This document shows positions 1-5,054 of a stretch of DNA of 5,305 bases, one piece after another. The stretch is from an uncultured Brevibacterium sp. Its GTDB lineage: Bacteria; Actinomycetota; Actinomycetes; Actinomycetales; Brevibacteriaceae. The notes under the pieces are model-generated. The model made no database searches. It worked only from the letters and a program-made list of their open reading frames with translations, and was not told the DNA's origin. Made by a program: the position numbers and the translations under genes. The stretch's first letter is position 1. Every line of letters starts with the position of its first letter. The stretch is taken from assembly GCA_902489185.1 (NCBI GenBank), contig CABTZC010000162.1:1-5305 (forward strand). The letters are read 5' to 3'.

Positions 1-39
1 AAAGAATCCGGAAGAGGCCAACGCAAAACTGTGGAAAAC
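1..39. repeat. 39-bp perfect direct repeat, left copy
   Basis: Bases 1-39 are identical to bases 2146-2184 in the same orientation. The match ends at base 39, since base 40 is T here and C in the other copy. It may extend left beyond the window. This copy abuts the stop codon of the broken lipoprotein gene, while the other copy lies upstream of the intact paralogue, so the pair brackets the three-gene cassette. Read on the minus strand the repeat begins GTTTTCCACAG, which contains TTTTCCACA (30-38), one base from the DnaA-box consensus TTATCCACA. The repeats are direct and no transposase lies between them, so insertion-sequence ends are unlikely. A segmental duplication or a conserved upstream region is the better reading. 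Confidence 0.9.
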
Positions 40-644
40 TCAATTCCGCGCACACCCACGCCACCCGAGCTCTTGGCTCGTGACTTTCCAAGTACTGCCC
101 GCTCTATGAAGCGTCCACCACATGGTGTCGTCACCAGGTCCACGTTCGATCTTGCCACTGTCTTCATACTTAAAGCCGTGAGACTCGTTCTTGAGACAAG
201 CGGTAAGCTCAACTACCTCAGTTGCGACACTTTCAACGAAGTAGTCCGAAAGCTCAAGTTCACCAATCATAATCTGATTGTTATCAGCGAGTTCCTCAGC
301 AGTTTTCTCCATCGTATCGAGTCCATCGTCACTTGCGACGCTTTGAAGATCCGCGGTGTTTTTGCCTCCGTTTTTCATGACTTGTTCGGAGACGTAAAGT
401 AGCGCTGTAGGCCGATGAGCGCTTCTTCTGCGGCGAGCATTTCTTCTGCGGTGAGGTCCAGGTCGGTGGTGTACTCGGGTACGTCGAACTTGGGGATTGG
501 TGCTGGAGTGTAGGCGGGGGACTGTGTTTCAGTGCTGGGTTGTGACACTGCTTCCGATTGGGCTAGCGGTTGCGAACACCCGGTCAGCATCAGCGCGCCT
601 ACAGCGAAGTAGGCCAGAAATGCACGGCAGATTGATGTTGTCAT
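40..644 (-). pseudogene. frameshifted lipoprotein gene, paralogue of 1473-2087
   Basis: The first reading frame (375-644) encodes 89 residues. It has a lipoprotein signal peptide with lipobox LTGC (Cys23), a Ser/Thr/Pro-rich linker, and the block PKFDVPEYTTDLDLTAEEML, continuing to LIGLQRY. It then breaks into FTSPNKS and a stop. The remaining homology continues in a second frame from about 398 down to the stop at 40-42. It reads YVSEQVMK and later VVELTACL and TWKVTSQEL, matching YIFVSEQVMK, ISACLPG and MWKVSSQNL of the paralogue. Between the TAC and the ATG codon there are 20 bases here and 21 in the paralogue, so one base is missing near 398/399. The second frame is open along its whole length, so the damage is recent or is a sequencing error. 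The start ATG overlaps the stop of the upstream gene (ATGA). The function of the family is unknown. The product would be a lipid-anchored extracytoplasmic protein if repaired; as read, only a short N-terminal fragment would be made. Confidence 0.85.
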
Positions 645-1471
645 TGTTCGCAGTCGGGGCCGGTGGGGTCTTCTTCACACGACTTATTGACCAGGTATTT
701 GTGGAACCGATAGATGCGTAGTTCGGCGTTGCGTGAGGAAATGTCTGTGCTGCCTGGGATGGTCATCCACGGGCTGTTTCCGATCTTGTACATGCCGGTG
801 TATGTCGTAGAGAGTTTGACCGTGACGTTTCCGGGTGCTTTGTATACGTTGTAAATGCGCGCCTGGTTGATGTCTGAAGGTTTGTTTCCCGGGTGTGTGG
901 TGTGCAACGTGTTCCCGTCGCCAAAATTCCAGTGGTACTTGCGCGGAGTTGCTTTCACAGTAATGGAATAGCCCAATATTGTGTCGTTAATGTACTTGGT
1001 TGACGCATCAGCCCAGAACGCTGTTTTGCGTTGCGCGATACCCCACGAGTCACCGGGCAGGGAATTGATCACTGCTGGTGGGATCGAGTACTTCTTGAAC
1101 TGTGATTCCATGAAGGTCGGCGACGGAGGAGGCGGTGGGAGTTCCGCAGGCCCCGTCGTGTCTGGTAAGTCGACAGTCGCGCAACCAAGCAATGGATTTA
1201 CGTTCGGGCAGTAATCACCGTTGCCCTTACCCGACGAACCGCTCCTCCGTTTACCCGAACGCTTACCCGAATCAGACTCCGAGTTATTAGAGCCAGAGCC
1301 GTTTCCAGGGCTAGTTCCTGTTTCAGTTCGAGGCACTCTTGAGAAGGCGCAGCCAACCATCTTGCCGTTCAACCACCTGCATTTGTCTGTACTTGCAGTC
1401 GCAGGTAACGGTGTGGTCAACAGAAGTTGAATCACGACTAAGGCTGTTGTCAAAAGGACAGGGCGTAACAT
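641..1471 (-). CDS. secreted PKD-domain-like protein of unknown function
   Basis: The protein has 276 residues. It starts with a Sec signal peptide (hydrophobic core about 5-20, likely cleavage after ATA at residue 26). A region rich in Gly, Ser, Asn and Lys follows (about 50-86), then a proline run (112-116), then a C-terminal domain (about 138-262) with the PKD hallmark WNFGDG at 181-186 and a YKAPGNVTVKL strand near 210-220. The arrangement of TPRKYHWNFGDG, a following TTHPG, a Y-x-x-Y-x-x-PG strand, and a tail ending in LRIYRFHKYLV fits secreted PKD-type proteins I know from Micrococcales. Their role is not established; beta-sandwich PKD domains often mediate binding. Six cysteines occur as three spaced pairs (31/41, 88/97, 265/274), suggesting disulfides outside the cell. 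The start codon lies one base after the stop of the upstream lipoprotein gene, with no clear ribosome site of its own, so translation is probably coupled. Its stop overlaps the start of the next gene. Confidence 0.85.
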   Translation of the reverse strand: MLRPVLLTTALVVIQLLLTTPLPATASTDKCRWLNGKMVGCAFSRVPRTETGTSPGNGSGSNNSESDSGKRSGKRRSGSSGKGNGDYCPNVNPLLGCATVDLPDTTGPAELPPPPPSPTFMESQFKKYSIPPAVINSLPGDSWGIAQRKTAFWADASTKYINDTILGYSITVKATPRKYHWNFGDGNTLHTTHPGNKPSDINQARIYNVYKAPGNVTVKLSTTYTGMYKIGNSPWMTIPGSTDISSRNAELRIYRFHKYLVNKSCEEDPTGPDCEQ

Positions 1472-1472
1472 A

Positions 1473-2087
1473 TCAACAGTGGTCGTAGTTTAGATTTTGA
1501 CTTGAGACTTTCCACATGTTCCCGTCCAGTCTTAGATCCCATATCCACTCGATTTCATTTGTGTATCCAGACGAATCTGTCTCATCTGAAGAGTCGTTTA
1601 TTCCCCACGACTCGCCAGGAAGACATGCGCTGATTGTCGAAGTGGACGGTTGCTTCTTATCAGTGTTCATTTCATGTAGATAGAAGTCTCTTGCGACTAT
1701 GTTTCCGGTGAAGTTGTAGTCACCAGATTTGAAATCGTTTGCTGTCTCTTCTAGTCCATCTCTTGCGTCACCAACCGAAACTGAGTCGATGTGCAGCGTG
1801 TCTTCGCCTGCGGACTTCATGACCTGCTCTGACACGAAGATGTACCGCTGCAAGCCGATGAGTGCTTCTTCTGCGGCGAGCATTTCTTCGGCGGTGAGGT
1901 CCAGGTCGGTGGTGTACTCGGGGACTTCAAACTTAGGGATCGGTTCCGAGGCCGGGGTAGGGGATTCTTCCTGCGTGCTGGGCTGGGGTGCGGCTTCTGT
2001 TTGCGGCAGCGATTCAGAACACCCGGTCAGCACCAGCGCGCCAACCGCGCCGATGGCGAACAATCGTTGATGAACATATGCGGTCAT
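1473..2087 (-). CDS. putative lipoprotein, intact member of a tandem paralogue pair
   Basis: The protein has 204 residues from the ATG at 2087. An in-frame GTG at 2096 would place the start directly against the AAAGGAG ribosome site, so the ATG eight bases downstream of that site is preferred. The N-terminus is a lipoprotein signal peptide with lipobox LTGC and acylated Cys23. A linker rich in Pro, Ser, Thr and Glu (about 24-50) follows, then the conserved block PKFEVPEYTTDLDLTAEEML (51-70), continuing to LIGLQRY (to residue 82). The C-terminal part holds an SAC motif (Cys155), LPGESWGI (156-163), WIWDLRLDGNMWKVSSQ (181-197) and a terminal Cys204. The pattern of an early Ala-Cys strand, then Gly-x-x-Trp-Lys-Val, then a late Cys resembles small actinobacterial lipoproteins with an NTF2-like fold and one disulfide. 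That assignment is inference. It is the first gene of the three-gene cassette. The C-terminal half is AT-richer than the N-terminal half (one sampled 60-base stretch is 40% GC against 60-67%). Confidence 0.85.
   Translation of the reverse strand: MTAYVHQRLFAIGAVGALVLTGCSESLPQTEAAPQPSTQEESPTPASEPIPKFEVPEYTTDLDLTAEEMLAAEEALIGLQRYIFVSEQVMKSAGEDTLHIDSVSVGDARDGLEETANDFKSGDYNFTGNIVARDFYLHEMNTDKKQPSTSTISACLPGESWGINDSSDETDSSGYTNEIEWIWDLRLDGNMWKVSSQNLNYDHC
1854..1944. repeat. conserved 91-bp block shared with 411-501
   Basis: Aligned without gaps, bases 1854-1944 and 411-501 differ at seven positions by my count, giving about 92% identity. The block encodes the segment from PKFxVPEYTTDLDL to AAEEALIG in the two lipoprotein paralogues. 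Identity falls off sharply on the C-terminal side of both genes and is patchy in the linker. The lipobox-coding region is again similar. Confidence 0.85.
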
Positions 2088-2095
2088 GGTGTGCA

Positions 2096-2102
2096 CTCCT
2101 TT
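2096..2102 (-). promoter_or_regulatory. ribosome binding site that decides the lipoprotein start
   Basis: On the minus strand this reads AAAGGAG, with eight bases (TGCACACC) before the ATG ending at 2087. The upstream in-frame GTG at 2094-2096 overlaps the last base of the site, so it is too close to be the start. Confidence 0.8.
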
Positions 2103-2129
2103 GTGCGACCGGTTCCAAGATTGCCTACC

Positions 2130-2158
2130 AGTTTATTCCGCGCTAAAAGAATCCGGAA
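2130..2158 (-). promoter_or_regulatory. possible promoter of the lipoprotein cassette (weak)
   Basis: A cassette promoter is expected here because the preceding operon is closed by a terminator at 2204-2251. The best pair I find on the minus strand is TAAACT (2130-2135) as -10 and TTCCGG (2153-2158) as -35, 17 bases apart and about 43 bases from the start codon. The -35 match is poor and falls inside the 39-bp repeat. This is tentative. Confidence 0.2.
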
Positions 2159-2184
2159 GAGGCCAACGCAAAACTGTGGAAAAC
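2146..2184. repeat. 39-bp perfect direct repeat, right copy
   Basis: Identical to bases 1-39 and in the same orientation, 2145 bp away. It lies 58 bases upstream of the intact lipoprotein gene and 19 bases downstream of the fab terminator poly-T tract, so it occupies the upstream or promoter region of the cassette. It carries the DnaA-box-like TTTTCCACA on the minus strand (2175-2183). The nine bases ATTCCGCGC occur just left of this copy (2135-2143) and just right of the other copy (43-51), so the flanks are also related but in swapped order. Confidence 0.9.
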
Positions 2185-2203
2185 CGGTCGATGCTCACCC
2201 AGC

Positions 2204-2251
2204 AAAAAACACTCAGGGGCTCACGTGCCGTAAGCAACGTGAACCCCTGAG
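2204..2251 (-). terminator. intrinsic terminator of the fab cluster
   Basis: The arms 2212-2226 and 2237-2251 form a 15-bp stem around a 10-base loop. The one imperfect position is a G-U pair in the minus-strand transcript but a C-A mismatch in the plus-strand transcript, which fits leftward use. The stem is followed on the minus strand by TGTTTTTT (T run at 2204-2209). It starts about 55 bases after the fabF stop and separates the fab cluster from the lipoprotein cassette. Confidence 0.9.
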
Positions 2252-2306
2252 CTCTGAGCTGTAAGCAACTAAGGTCAACTACAGCAACACATCAGCACTG
2301 TCCTAA

Positions 2307-3548
2307 TCACACAGTCTTAAATGCGACAACCGCGTTGTGCCCACCAAACCCAAACGAGTTAGACAACGCCACAAAGTCGTCCTGAGGCAGGTCTGCGGGA
2401 GTGTCACGCACAATGTTCAGGTTGATCTCCGGATCAACTTCTTCAATGTTGATGGTCGGAGGTGCAACGCGGTGGTGCACTGCAAGTGCCGTAAAGATCG
2501 ACTCAACCGCCCCAGCGCCACCAAGCAGGTGACCCGTCATCGACTTTGTCGCTGACACAAGTGCGTCATCCGCGTGCTCTCCCAGAAGCTTGTTAATCGC
2601 AACCGATTCAGGCACATCACCCACCGGCGTCGACGTTGCGTGCGCGTTGATGTGCTTCACCTGCGCCGGAGCGGCAGCCGCGCTCTCCAAAGCGGCACGC
2701 ATAGCGCGAATCGATCCGGCGCCTTCAGGTTCACCAGCAGTGATGTGGTAAGCGTCGTTTGACAGACCCCAGCCTGCCACCTCGGCGTAAATCCGCGCAC
2801 CGCGCGCTTCCGCACGTTCCCGGCTTTCCAACACCAGCGCGCCCGCACCTTCACCCATCACAAAGCCATCGCGGTTCACATCGTATGGACGCGAAGCAGT
2901 TTCAGGGGAGTCGTTTCGCTTTGACAGTGCACGCATGGACGAAAACGCGGACAACGTGATCGGGTGCACCGCAGACTCCGCACCACCCGCAATGATCACG
3001 TCAGCATGACCATCACGAATCAAGTCAACCGCGTGACCCAAAGATTCAGTCGACGATGCGCACGCTGAAACCAAAGTCTGCACACCCGCACGCGCCTTAA
3101 ACTCCATACCCAGAGCGGCAGCTGGACCATTGGGCATCAACATGGGCACAGTCAGCGGCATGACGCGTCGTGAACCTTCTTCACGCAACGTGTCCCACGC
3201 GTTCAGCAACGTCCACACGCCACCAATTCCGGCGGCCCACGACACGGCTAGACGTTCAGGGTCTACTTCGAGATCCTGGGCATCAGCCCACGCCTCACGG
3301 GCGGCAATCAGAGCAAGCTGGCTCGCAGGGTCCAGGCGCTTGGCTTCGACGCGAGACAGTTTTTCGGCAACCACGTCAGTATTGACGGTGGCTGCGAAGT
3401 TGACCCGAATGCCGTACTTTTCGGCCCAGTCGTTGTCAAGGGTCTTTGCGCCCGAGGTCCCGGCCAAGGCTGCGTCCCAGGTTTCCTGGGCGGTCGCACC
3501 AAGGGGGGTGACGGCACCAATTCCGGTGACGACAACAGAATTAGTCAT
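2307..3548 (-). CDS. fabF: beta-ketoacyl-ACP synthase II
   Basis: A cytoplasmic condensing enzyme that extends acyl-ACP by two carbons from malonyl-ACP with loss of CO2. The protein has 413 residues, the full family length. It carries the thiolase-fold active site: nucleophile Cys163 in SACASS, His303 in NAHATSTPVGD, and Lys335 and His340 in KSMTGH. These fall at the same residue numbers as in the E. coli enzyme. The glycine-rich GEGAGALVLE (232-241) and the C-terminal gate loop SNSFGFGGHN (396-405) are also present. The N-terminus VVVTGIGAVTPLG is standard and supports the chosen ATG, which has GAGGA six bases upstream (3555-3559). It is the last gene of the cluster, 70 bases after acpP with a hairpin in the gap, and is followed by a strong terminator. 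Nothing in it looks damaged. Confidence 0.98.
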   Translation of the reverse strand: MTNSVVVTGIGAVTPLGATAQETWDAALAGTSGAKTLDNDWAEKYGIRVNFAATVNTDVVAEKLSRVEAKRLDPASQLALIAAREAWADAQDLEVDPERLAVSWAAGIGGVWTLLNAWDTLREEGSRRVMPLTVPMLMPNGPAAALGMEFKARAGVQTLVSACASSTESLGHAVDLIRDGHADVIIAGGAESAVHPITLSAFSSMRALSKRNDSPETASRPYDVNRDGFVMGEGAGALVLESRERAEARGARIYAEVAGWGLSNDAYHITAGEPEGAGSIRAMRAALESAAAAPAQVKHINAHATSTPVGDVPESVAINKLLGEHADDALVSATKSMTGHLLGGAGAVESIFTALAVHHRVAPPTINIEEVDPEINLNIVRDTPADLPQDDFVALSNSFGFGGHNAVVAFKTV

Positions 3549-3573
3549 GAAGAGTCCTCGTCGATAAATGATG

Positions 3574-3611
3574 AAAAGCGGGGTAGCGCCGTCACAACCG
3601 GGCTACCCCGC
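3574..3611 (-). terminator. terminator-like hairpin (attenuator) between acpP and fabF
   Basis: GCGGGGTAGC (3578-3587) and GCTACCCCGC (3602-3611) are perfect 10-bp inverted arms, and three further pairs are possible inside with a one-base bulge. On the minus strand the stem is followed at once by TTTT (3574-3577) and then CATCATTT. The short T tract suggests partial rather than complete termination, since fabF follows without another obvious promoter. The stem begins 7 bases after the acpP stop. Partial termination, or 3'-end protection of an acpP message, would fit the usual excess of ACP over the condensing enzyme. That role is inference. Confidence 0.65.
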
Positions 3612-3618
3612 ATAAGCA

Positions 3619-3870
3619 TTAGGCCTGCTGAGCCTTCACAATGTAGTCAACAGCGTTCTGAACGGTAACGAGTTCTTTAACGTCATCGTCCGGAATCTTC
3701 ACGCCGAACTTCTTTTCAGCGTTCACAACGATCGTCATCATGGAGATTGAGTCGATGTCGAGGTCGTCGGTGAAGGACTTGCTTGGTTCTACCGCGTCGG
3801 GAGCCAAACCAGTTTCTTCGTTAATGATCTCAGCGAGTCCAGCGAGGACTTCCTGTTCCGAGTTAGCCAT
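3619..3870 (-). CDS. acpP: acyl carrier protein
   Basis: A small acidic cytoplasmic carrier that holds the growing fatty acyl chain as a thioester on 4'-phosphopantetheine. The protein has 83 residues, typical of the family. The attachment serine is Ser41 in DDLDIDSISMM at the start of helix II. The usual DSL motif reads DSI here, as in other Micrococcales ACPs, so it is not a defect. The acidic helix II/III surface (KIPDDDVKEL) that docks partner enzymes is present. The ATG has AGGAA six bases upstream (3877-3881). It lies between fabH and fabF, which use it as substrate. The gaps are large for an operon on both sides (162 bases to fabH, 70 to fabF) and both hold inverted repeats, suggesting its expression is tuned separately. 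ACP synthase and other modifying genes are not in view. Confidence 0.97.
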   Translation of the reverse strand: MANSEQEVLAGLAEIINEETGLAPDAVEPSKSFTDDLDIDSISMMTIVVNAEKKFGVKIPDDDVKELVTVQNAVDYIVKAQQA

Positions 3871-3934
3871 TTCTTATTCCTATCTTTCTCATCCGCACTC
3901 AAAAGGCTTGAGCGCTGTATTCGATTAACCGCAA

Positions 3935-3949
3935 CATTCGTTGCGAATG
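3935..3949. promoter_or_regulatory. palindrome CATTCG-TTG-CGAATG upstream of acpP
   Basis: A perfect 6-3-6 palindrome centred about 72 bases upstream of the acpP start. An overlapping alternative pairing, GCAAC (3931-3935) with GTTGC (3940-3944), is also possible. Its size and place fit a dimeric regulator site or part of an RNA leader. No matching regulator is in the window, and I see no convincing -35/-10 pair beside it. Confidence 0.35.
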
Positions 3950-3964
3950 GAACGAGTATCGACG

Positions 3965-4000
3965 AGTGTCCCGTAGTGAATCCTATGTCACCGGGACACT
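3965..4000 (-). promoter_or_regulatory. strong inverted repeat in the fabH-acpP gap
   Basis: AGTGTCCCG (3965-3973) and CGGGACACT (3992-4000) are perfect 9-bp arms. Inside them GTGA (3976-3979) and TCAC (3988-3991) can pair, leaving an 8-base loop and a two-base bulge. It lies 32 bases after the fabH stop. No T run follows on the minus strand, so a classical intrinsic terminator is unlikely. Possible roles are an RNA processing or stability element between fabH and acpP, or a protein binding site. Confidence 0.5.
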
Positions 4001-4032
4001 GTCATGGTCGCAATTCCCTTCCCCGTGTCGAA

Positions 4033-5034
4033 TCACGGAAGCACAATCACCTGCGCGCCAAACACCAGTCCGGCTCCAAAACCAATCTGAAGCGCGAGCT
4101 TGCCAGAGAGTTCCGGGTGTTCGCGCAACAGACGTTCGGTGGCCAGGGGGATGGACGCCGAGGAGGTGTTTCCGTTATCGGCAATGTCCCGCCCGATCTT
4201 GACGTGTTCGGGGAGTTTGAGTTGCTTGGCAAGTTCGTCGATGATGCGCATGTTCGCCTGGTGGGGAACAAATGCGCCCAAATCCGAAGCCTCGATTCCT
4301 GCTCGCTTGAGCGCTTCTTGCGCGACCTCGGCCATATCCCACACCGCCCAGCGGAACACGCTGGGACCATCCTGACGCAGTGTGGGCCACGGAGTCGACG
4401 GATCCTTCTTCATGTCCAAGAAGGAGGACGTCATGCGGATGGTGTCCCAGTTTTCCCCCTTGGATCCCCACACGGATTCCGAAATACCAGGCGTGTCTGA
4501 TGCGCTCACCACGACCGCTCCAGCACCATCACCCAAGATAAAGGAAATGGAACGATCGGTGGGGTCAATGATGTCTGAAAGCTTTTCAGCGCCGATCACC
4601 AAAACGTTGTCGGCAGTGCCTGCTCGCACAAACGCGTCAGCCTGCGCAATGCCGTAGCAGTACCCTGCACACGCTGCCGAAATGTCCCACGCGGGTACCG
4701 GTCCCGTCCCCAGACGTCGGGTGAGTTCAGCTGCTGCAGACGGGGTAGCAACCGTGAACGTCACCGTTGAAACAACAATCGCACCAATATCGGCCGGTTT
4801 GAGTCCTGCATTGGCGATAGCTTCAATCGCCGCGTGTTCAGCCATGTCGACAACGCTGACATCCTCGCTCGCGTAGTGACGTGTCTTGATACCCGTGCGT
4901 TGCTGAATCCACTCATCAGACGAGTTGATGGGACCCACGATCTCGTCGTTCGTGACCGTGCGTTCTGACCGGTACCCGCCCAAACCAGAAATACGCGAAA
5001 AGCGTTGCGGCTGCGGAGTTTTAAGTGTGACCAT
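4033..5034 (-). CDS. fabH: beta-ketoacyl-ACP synthase III
   Basis: A cytoplasmic enzyme that starts fatty acid synthesis by condensing an acyl-CoA primer with malonyl-ACP. The protein has 333 residues, the usual length. The Cys-His-Asn triad is visible: Cys122 in DISAACAGYCYG, His258 in VPHQANMRI, and Asn289 in NGNTSSASIP. Other family marks are SDEWIQQRTGIKTRHYA near the N-terminus (39-55), LGDGAGAVVV (167-176) and the C-terminal GFGAGLVFGAQ (318-328). In actinobacteria the enzyme often prefers branched primers, but the primer choice cannot be read from this sequence. The ATG is supported by AAAGGA on the minus strand ending six bases before it. It follows fabD by 20 bases, so the two are surely cotranscribed. 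The C-terminus and stop are intact. Confidence 0.97.
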   Translation of the reverse strand: MVTLKTPQPQRFSRISGLGGYRSERTVTNDEIVGPINSSDEWIQQRTGIKTRHYASEDVSVVDMAEHAAIEAIANAGLKPADIGAIVVSTVTFTVATPSAAAELTRRLGTGPVPAWDISAACAGYCYGIAQADAFVRAGTADNVLVIGAEKLSDIIDPTDRSISFILGDGAGAVVVSASDTPGISESVWGSKGENWDTIRMTSSFLDMKKDPSTPWPTLRQDGPSVFRWAVWDMAEVAQEALKRAGIEASDLGAFVPHQANMRIIDELAKQLKLPEHVKIGRDIADNGNTSSASIPLATERLLREHPELSGKLALQIGFGAGLVFGAQVIVLP

Positions 5035-5054
5035 CGCGTGTCCTTTCGTATGGG

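Noticed and set aside
31..402. Plus-strand open frame of 123 codons
   Set aside because: It lies antisense to the broken lipoprotein gene, has no recognisable domain or ribosome site, and the minus-strand frames show clear homology to the paralogue.
1..2184. 39-bp repeats as ends of an insertion sequence or integron-like element
   Set aside because: The repeats are direct, no inverted ends are seen, and no transposase or integrase is encoded between them.
2230..2269. Short direct repeat GTAAGCAAC at 2230-2238 and 2261-2269
   Set aside because: Only nine bases, two copies, one of them in the terminator loop. Not a CRISPR array and no clear role.
3130..3567. Plus-strand open frame of 145 codons over fabF
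   Set aside because: It is a shadow frame antisense to a complete and well-conserved fabF.
3619..3870. ACP motif DSI instead of DSL as a possible inactive or specialised carrier
   Set aside because: The serine and acidic context are intact, and DSI is a form I know from other Micrococcales ACPs. The place between fabH and fabF marks it as the housekeeping ACP.
3976..4500. Plus-strand open frame of 174 codons over fabH
   Set aside because: It is antisense to the conserved C-terminal half of fabH, with composition expected of a shadow frame and no family resemblance.
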